A DNA stretch of 58,053 nt from Chara braunii (Eukaryota > Streptophyta > Charophyceae > Charales > Characeae), in contig BFEA01000237.1 of NCBI GenBank assembly GCA_003427395.1, forward strand, positions 1,049,393 through 1,107,445, written 5' to 3'. Shown here in pieces: positions 47,517 to 56,500 of the stretch (the first letter of the stretch is position 1; each line of letters begins with the position of its first letter). Under the pieces are notes generated by a model. The model did not search any database and was not told the origin of the DNA. It saw nothing but the letters and a program-made list of their open reading frames with translations. The position numbers and the translations under genes were made by a program.

Positions 47517-50500
47517 GAAAGAAAGGGCAAGCATCATCGTGGTCAGAGTGTTGTTATCTGCTGCACAGAAGAAGGTTGTTCTGAACTCACTCATTAGGCT
47601 GCATGACCGCGACTTCTCCAGATGGAAGGAGGTAGGAACCGTCCTGGTTCGCCACCAGCATCGTCTTTGGTATTCCAACAGGAATTTTGACCCTTTTCAT
47701 ATCAAATGCAGGATCTCCATTGGTTGGACACAGCTGGATGAAATGTCCTGTATGCCCAGGACAGTGCCAAACACAGACAAACACTATGTGAGCGACAATG
47801 TCCATTTCAATGTCCATTTCACGACGACTTAACACACGCAACAAGCCACTCATTCCACTCCAGTTTTCTGCCGTGGCACCTATTCCATGAATAGGAAACA
47901 GCTTCCATTCAATCTCAAGATCCCCCACATGGTTAGCACATTTCCCTGCACTCGAGCCATCAGCCCCACTGCAACCATAATCACCCACAACAAACAGTGA
48001 GCCTCCCGTGGAGTTCCTTGCACAAGGTAACAAGAGCGTGAATCCCTCCCGCAGATTGCCCACTTGATGTTGCATTACACCTCAATTGGCATACGATTGC
48101 CAGGAAAGATGGCAGGAGAAGTGGTTACTGACACGCTAAACTCTCTTAAGCCACGACTCCCTCCGCCAGCCGGAAATAGCCCTCCATGTGAGTTCGGGCG
48201 GGTTTGGAGGAAGGGCTAGGGCTGTGACCGGAGGCCAAAAAGGCAGACCGCTACCGTCTTCCCCCAAACACAGCGCGCCCTCATTTTGGCTGTATCTGTA
48301 CACATTCATTTTAAGGGTGCGTTATGTTCGGGGGAAGACGGTAGACGGTAGTCCCTAAATTTGAAAGCGGCAACTTTGGGGATTTTTCCCGGCCAGAAAA
48401 ATTCACAGAAATTTCCGAAAACTTGAGCATTGGTAGATTAGGCCGTGATCTTTCCAGGAAATATATCAGGAAAAAAAATCATTTTGACCATGAAAAAATC
48501 GCCTCGCCTATTCATTGCATGTTCCAGTTTTGCCACTGTGCCGTTTGTAGGCCGACGGGAAAAGTATACAACTTGTGCGATTTTCCCCTCCAAGAATGCG
48601 TCAAAGACTCTGAAAAATGGAGGGTCCACAAAAATATTTTAAATTTAAAAAATTCGCTCAAACCACAAAATACATCATGGAAGCATTTCAACACATTTTC
48701 AATTTTTGTGTTTCTTCCGGTTCTCCACACTGTACTACCAGTAGCCCTAATGAACATGTGCTACCGGTCCCACCAATTTCATGATGTCGCACTAGCACCT
48801 TTGTCGGTTAGGAAAATAGCGGGCCTCTGACCTTTCAGAAGGCCGAATCGAAACGACGGCCGCCGATCAGATTGATCAACGTCGGGCTCGTCCTCCTGAA
48901 AGTTCGGGACCTGGCAAGAACTTGTCGAAACCCAACGCCAAAGGTACTAGTGGTTTGATTCCGCAGGACAACGAACGAAAAAGCATTCAGGAGGGATCTC
49001 TGTCACTGCCTGGAAGATGGTAATTGGTGCCACTGGAGGTCCGTGCATGAGACTTATTTCTCTCAGAAGTGATCTCTGTCGCTGCCCAGAGGAAAGTAGT
49101 TGGCGCCACTTTGCTTTGCATTTCCGTACACGAGAGTTGGAGATGGGGTGTAAATTGCCAAACTGATCTTCTTGTATTCATTGTGACGTTAGTTGAGAAC
49201 ATATTATGAGAGATGTTCAAGGAGGCTGGCTACTTGGATGTATGCACGCCAGGAAAAAAAAATAGCTGGAGATGTGGTCCCTGACACACTCGACTCTCTT
49301 AAGGATTCGCACGATAGGAAACAAAAAAGCTTTCAGGAGGGATCTCACAGACGCATCGACCAAAACAAACAGGTACCGCATTCAACAGAGATACATCAAT
49401 TACCAGCGCAGCGCATACAAGTACGCATACGCAAATGCAAACACCAACACCGAGATAAACACATTACATACATGTGTCCATTACATCATCAATGCCACTG
49501 CACGTTCATGTAACGCAAGGCATGCATGCCCTACATTGTGACAGTAGCGAAACACAGGCAATTTGGGTGAACAAGCAGGATATGCATGCAGTCATCAGCC
49601 ACGACCACGTGTTGGAAAAAAGGGGAGAAACAATTTTATGATGTCCCATACTAGTCCGCACCTGGCTGCCCACATCGGTGACAGACATAACCCGGAGGAG
49701 GATTGCCACGAGGAACAAACCCTCGGCCTGAATCATCAACCACATCAAACGGACGTCCAAAAAAAAAGCGCATTCATCAGAACCAACGCACATTTCCTTT
49801 CCAAATTCAATATGCATTTCCGTCACTGGGCGTCAAGCAGGAGCAAGGGAGACAGTCGACAGCCGGAGACAAGTGAACGAACAAACAAGGGCGCCGATAA
49901 AAAAAAAGACGCCAGCAAAATGAAACACCCAAGCTAGACGTGATGTAGGGGCAAATCAAGGAGGGCGAACCACTCAGCAGGTTCATATGCACGACGGCGC
50001 AAGATAAGACACGTCCCAAAATGTAAAGTCATTTCAAACATAAGGTAGAGAGAGAGAGAGAGACAGAGAGAGAGACAGAGAGAGAGATGTGAGAGCGCAC
50101 GCGAACACACAAACAAGAAACACCATCAATTCCACCCAAGCGCGTGGGTCGAACAGGAACGACCAAACTAGCGCGTGGGTCGTACAGAAACAAACGCACT
50201 CATATGAGAACTTCAAGGCTGAAGAGGTTAGGATGCGGGGAGGGAGAGGAGGGAAGAAAACGAGAAAACGGAGGAGCGGGGAGAAGGGAGCTCGCTGCGT
50301 CGCTTTTGTTGCCCAGGTGAAGCAACGGAGATCTCACAAACAACATAGGTTTCCCTCCCTCCCTCAATTACTGCACACACCAGCGTCAACCTTTGTCAAG
50401 AAAACGAAGAAAGCCGCAGTGATGACGTTTCCTCCCCCTGCCATTCCCTTCTTTGTCATCACTCAATCCCTTAATCCCTATCCCATCCCGCAAAACGATC

Positions 50501-53500
50501 ACCCAGTCAACATCCACCCAGTTAATTAATCTTTCAACTAAATAATCAGCAGCTCATAGCATACGTGTCGCTTATGACGATTAAACGCCACAAATGAGGG
50601 CAAAGAGGAGAAAAGAGTGATGGACTACAAACACCAGCTTATGTCGTTTCTACAATCTTCCCTTGAACACAAAGCACCATAACCGTGTCAAACCGGAGAG
50701 ATCGATATCCACACGATTGACGATCCGAGAGCACGATATTGGGCGGAAGACGGAAGGCAACACGATGACGGTTCATAACGTCAAGAGATGTGATGGGGTG
50801 GACTACCCCCGCTTTTCACAGATGGACTACCCTTCCCCCATCCCCATCCCTATCCCGCCATCGTTAACTCCCTGTCTCTCCCTCCCTCCCCAAGGTTACC
50901 CTATTTCTCCCGCTCTACTTTCATTCATTTGCCCTCGGCAATTTCCCAGAAAGCCAAACGCCAACCACCATCCATCATGGCTGTGTCCCTAATGACCCCC
51001 AACCCTCAACCAGATTGACTCGTTTTTTCAAGCAAGAACCAGCACGATTCATTTCTCTCCCTCCTCACGCATGATGCAACGTCGTCGTCCTGATGACCAT
51101 TAAAAATCAAACGAAAAAAAGGAACCAGAAAAAATACTGCGACTTACCGCCGAAGCCCCCCCGCCCGAATCCGCCCCCAAAATTTCCGCGGCCGCCATAT
51201 CCACCCCGATTAAACCCCCGTCCACCTCCATGAAATCCTTCATACGTTTGCCTGCAACACATTGAGATATGCAACACATTGAGATAAAGAGGAGAGAGAG
51301 AAAACCAACAAACCAACCCCCGAAAGAGAGCACAACAGACCTCAAATACGTAGCAACGACGAATCGACGATGGATGTGATTGGAAATTAGACAGCAAACG
51401 ACAAAGAACAGTTGTTGGAGGACGAAGAATAAATAATGGCCAACCACTAGCACCTGTCGACTACCGTCTTCCCCCAAACACAACGCACCCTCATTTTGGC
51501 TGTACCTGGCCGGAAGCGTAACTCGTATACATTCATTTTTAGGGTGCGTTATATTCGGGGGAAGACGGTAGGTACGTACTCTGTCCGATATATATCTATA
51601 TATGATATTCATATATATATGCAAACTTACATCAAGACGAAAGAAAAAACTTTACCACTCAATTCATTCCGACTCTCAACTCCGAACGTTACAAGATTTT
51701 AAAAAACAAAAATTTCGACAAAATTTAGGACCGAAGCTTCCCTCACGTAAGCTTCCCGCACTTTTTTTTTTTCCCGTGGTGTATCTGACGAAGAGCGGTA
51801 ACGGCGAGCGAGCGATGAAACGGCGGCCGCCATACAGCTAATTAATTATCTTCTCATCCTAGCCCTTCCCGCCTCGCACGTGCCGTTGAATCTGTTGATT
51901 AGTGGATATTTCGACTCGATTTCTGTTGCTTAGTGAAGTGAAGAGAGGATGAAGAATAAGAAAAGGATAAAAAAAGAGGATAAGAAAAGGATAAGAAAAG
52001 GATAAGAAAAGAATAAGAAAATGAGGAGAGTAAAACAGCAAGAGAGAGAGAGAGAGAGAGAGGTCGATAGTCGGAAAAAGAAAAACAAAGTCAGGACATA
52101 AGAGTGCTGTGGGGCAAGCCGCGCTCAAATAATACACACATACATCATGGTGCTCCCAGTTGCAAGCGCAGACGATGCGCATCGACGCCGAGTTCGGGAA
52201 GACTGAAGGGAGCATTCGTCCTACGATGCCGTCGTCGTACACTCTTGGTCCCCTAGACAGATGACCATCCCTGGTCCCTTCCTCCGCTGTCTTCCTCGCT
52301 CAGCGGAGGCTGCATTGGCTTGCATTTTCTGCGCTTGCGTCCCCTTTTCACCCTACCGCGTTGCCTCAGCCTTCGCGTCCACCGCGGCACGACCCGCCGA
52401 TGCTTCTTCTTTCCCCTGTCATCCCCTTTACTAGAGGAACAATTCCCCAGCTCTTCCCGTGTCGGCGCCACCCCGCTTTCGATTCTCTTTCCCAAGAATT
52501 CGCAAAGACCGATTTGACTCCTCACCCACTTCCTCCGACCACCCCCCCCCCGGCCCAGCCACCAACCCCGCCTCAACATCTTGAATGCCCGGCCTGCCCT
52601 CTTCCCTTGTGTTCGCTTGCCCGCCCCGCTAGCTTCTTCACACCCCGTTTTCCGTATCCAGACACCCCTCAAAATACAAATCGTCGTATCCAGACACCCC
52701 TCACTATACAAATCGTCGAATACTCTGCAATGTAAGCGAAACCTTCACGCGTGTGTTAAGGTAGTTACACAGACGTAGATAGATGTGGAGCTTAGGCAGG
52801 CGTAGCCTGCTTCCCCTACCACCGGCTCCATCGAAGCGCAATCATTCCGCCTCCCTCATCGAGTACCCCCTTCCCTTGATGGCCGATCTCGTCGCACTCC
52901 ATGGGTAGGGAGGAGGTCTACCACAAACGCGACGAACAAACAGCGCGCGCGCCCGTAATGCGCGCCGCGTCCAGCGCCTACTGCCGCTGACTGCGGTTTC
53001 CGCTCCCCGCAAACATCAACCGACCAAGCGAGCGAACGTCAAATAATATTCACAAGTGTTTAAGGCAAGCCCCTTGCTCTCACAAGAGGGAATCACCACA
53101 CGAGGCAAAACGGATGCAGCTACAACCATGTTGCACCCTAGAACACGAGAGCGAACGTCAAATAAGTAAGATAGACGTTTCATCGCTCGCCGCGCTGCAC
53201 TAACGACTGTCCGAGTGTGTGCGAGTACGCACGGACCCCCCGTAGCGAAACCTTTTCCACTCGCGGCCACCCCGCTCATATTTCCCGCCCCGCCCCACCT
53301 TTTTTTTTCGTCGCTAACCTTCCGCCGCTGTTCTTTTCCTTATCCCACGCATCGCCACTCGAACAGCCACCCCCACCCCTTTCGCTCCCCCCGCCGAACC
53401 TCCGCAAGCAACCCCAGCGAGGCCGGGCTGAAGGGCACTTTTTTTTTAGGCATTGTCATCGGCCTTCAAAAAGTGCGCGACGTTGAGCGAAAAATCAGGG

Positions 53501-56500
53501 GCCGCGATGTGATGAAATAAACATGTTTAAAAAAAAAAAAAAAAAAACATGTCCCGACGGGGCAGACGCATGACTGTTTAGCTGCGGACGTGCGTTCGAA
53601 TCCAGCGCCGAATGAAACTGAACTTTCTGAATTCTTGAAAGGCAAAAAGCAAAAGAGAAAGTATATATCTCCAGAAAATTGTTAAAATCCGCCCCTGGGT
53701 TCGATATATATATATATCTTCATCTATCTGCCCCATCAGCTCCGGCGAGAACATCCGAATAAACGGACTCAGAGGTCTCTCGGCTCCAGTATTGACTTGA
53801 ATGTATCATCTACTACTACCTCTTGCACAAGGCCCTTTGTATAGGAAAATTGCTTTTGCAAAAAAAAAAAAAAAAAGGAAAAAAAAAAAAATTGACCCTC
53901 CCCTCCCCTCCCCTCCCCTGCCCTCCCCTCCCCCGCCCCCCCTCAGACAACTCTGAGGCCTATCCCACCACCTTCGTACCCGCTCTCCCTGTGCTGTGCC
54001 CTCCGTCCGACAAAGCAGGCCAATCGAAAAGCTGCGCAAACCATACCCACTTCGAAGCGTGGAACTGCCAATCTTGCACGTACCTGCGAATTGCAGTTAT
54101 ACCCCGCTCCAGGTCTGTGCAAATAGTTCACATGCCCGGTGGAAATGCCCTGTGGAAATTGTTCGCATGCCCGGTTCGCGGTTGGTACCTGCGAATTGCA
54201 GTTATACCCCGCTCCAGTTCTGTGCACATTATGGATACATCCGGGGCAAATTTCGAGCATATCCCGATCAGAGTGGACCCATCCTTCTTCGCCCGCCCGC
54301 CCCCCCCCCCGCCCCGCCAGCCCCGCCCGCCCGCCCCCGACAACTATTGCTCTGGCAATTGAGTCGAGTTCCCCCTCTCAGGTACCCATCGTTCCCCCGA
54401 TATACATACACACACTTCAGAAACTAAAAGCGTATTAGACGCTCGTTAACTGGTTGACATGCACGATATGCCAAGACTCAGACGATGTATTGATTGGTTG
54501 ATAGCAGGCAGGGACGGATTGAAAACGACCGACGAGCAATCGTCAGCGTGCGCTTGCAGTCTGTCTCTTTCTTTCTTTTTCATGTTACCATCATCGGACT
54601 GCGCGGCGCTATCAGTGATTCCGCAGTCATCTGTTTGCAGGATCCGAACACGGATCTCCATCCATCTCAACAATCTAGCTGTGGGCGTTGCATTAATCAG
54701 CCGCATGGCCTCGGTGTAGCCCCGTCATTACTCAGCCAGTCGATGAGCGCAGGAAAACAGGCAATCAATCGCCACTCCAAAATCAGCGAGATACCTCCCT
54801 CTCCCTCTCTCTCTCCCTCTCCCTCTCCATCACAATGCTCTTGCGAAGCGGTCCAAAACATCCCGGACGGATAGGAACGCAATTGGACTACAAGCTCAAT
54901 GTTGTGACAATGCCGAACATGCCCGTTCGGTCCAGAGAGGCAAGGGAGGACATAGTCAAGTACAAGGACCCACACATTTTAAACCCCAAAGCGATTGAAT
55001 GGGACAACAGAATTAACGAAGACAGGAGCGAATGGCCGCGGTGGTTGGCAGAACTGAAACTGTCCAACACATACGGGAAAGAAGGTCACACAGAGAGAGA
55101 TCCCCTCATTCTCTTCTCTCGACCGGACCTACCAGGGCCATGGAACAAAGACGTTCAGTTTAAGCGCACCCATTTTGAACAAAGACTTTCCAAAAGCCTG
55201 GAAAACGCCAAACGCAACAGCGAGAGGTGGGCAAGGAAGATGGACGGGTACGTGAATCCAACGAAGCGCCAAGCGATATTCATAGGTAAGCTGAGGGAGG
55301 TTCGCAAGGCGCACGTCTCAGGAATGCTACCGGTAGTGCAACAATTGCCTCATCATAATCTGGGTACCTCACCGCCGTCATTGCCATTATTGTCATCAGC
55401 GACTGAAAACGACTTACAGGCTGTCGTCCCCAAGCAGCGGAGATCATCGAAGAAGGCTCTTCGCCGTTGCATCCCCCGGCAAGATGTTATAGACGTCCAG
55501 CTCTTGAACCTCTGGCATCCCAGCAACAGGCCAGCAGGATGGAGCCTCCACAGTGAAGACAGGAGGTGTGGGAAATCTGGGAAGAGCAATCGACTCCTAA
55601 ACGGAGGAGGTGTGGGAAATCTGGGAAGAGCAATCGACTCCTAAACGGAGGAGGTGTGGGAAATCTGGGAAGAGCAATCGACTCCTAAGCGGAGCAGGTG
55701 TGGGAAATCTGGGAAGAGCAATCGACTCCTAAACGGAGGAGGTGTGGGAAATCTGGGAAGAGCAAACGGTTTTCTATCCGACAAAGCAAACGGGAAATCC
55801 AGGTCCAGACCTTGGCCTACACCCAGACCGAACAACGAGGAATATGAGACAGCAGCATCCAGGGGAACTCCCAGACAGCGAATGTATCGACAATCGTCGT
55901 ACAATACAACCTTCTTCTATCTACACTCGTCAAACGAAAGACGAGTCCATGTCCATCTCCCAGGGCGTACTTTTCGTACAGACTGAATCTGATCGTGATT
56001 GCGGTCCGGTTCCTCCGGAAGCGTCCACGTAAGTATGCCCTTAATGTCAATTAAGTGCGGTCGGGAGAAAGACTATTACGCTTGAACGCAGCAGAACAAC
56101 CCGGACTCATTTGGTGTTCCCTTACGACAGGAAATTATGTCAATCTTCCCCACATCTTAGGGCCTCGCTGCACTACTCTCGACATGCACAAAAGACAAAA
56201 ATATTTGGCGTGCATCTTTCCATATTCTAGCGGAAGAGTCCCTCTCGTTTTTCGAGAGTAGGGCAGCGAGGCCCTTACTCTTTTTGGTCAATCAATTAGT
56301 ATTACACATGGCGACAGAAATTCCCTGCTCGTCCGGTACAGAGGGAGAAATAGAACCTTCGTTTCTTTTTCAGTATCACACATCGCGAAGGATATTCCCT
56401 GCCATACACAGGGAGAAATAAAACGACAACGTTCGTTTCTTTGGCAATTAACTCCGATTGCACGCATTTTCTGCAAAACAATCTAGCAGAGGATACTACT

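Larger units (their letters stand above)
47748..49661 (-). other. Intron between exons C and D
   Basis: GT at 49660-49661 and AG at 47748-47749. It contains MITE copy 1, the inverted dispersed repeat, and a ~75-bp imperfect duplication at 49000-49115 (GATCTCTGTC.CTGCC). It splits the first zinc knuckle. Confidence 0.75.

Noticed and set aside
52253-52711. 152-residue basic minus-strand frame
   Set aside because: Arg/Lys/Gly bias follows the GC-rich composition and it spans a 31-bp tandem repeat; no family recognised.
53570-53640. tRNA-like B-box (CGTTCGAATCC) after a poly-A tract
   Set aside because: No A-box or cloverleaf could be formed; too weak to call a tRNA or SINE.
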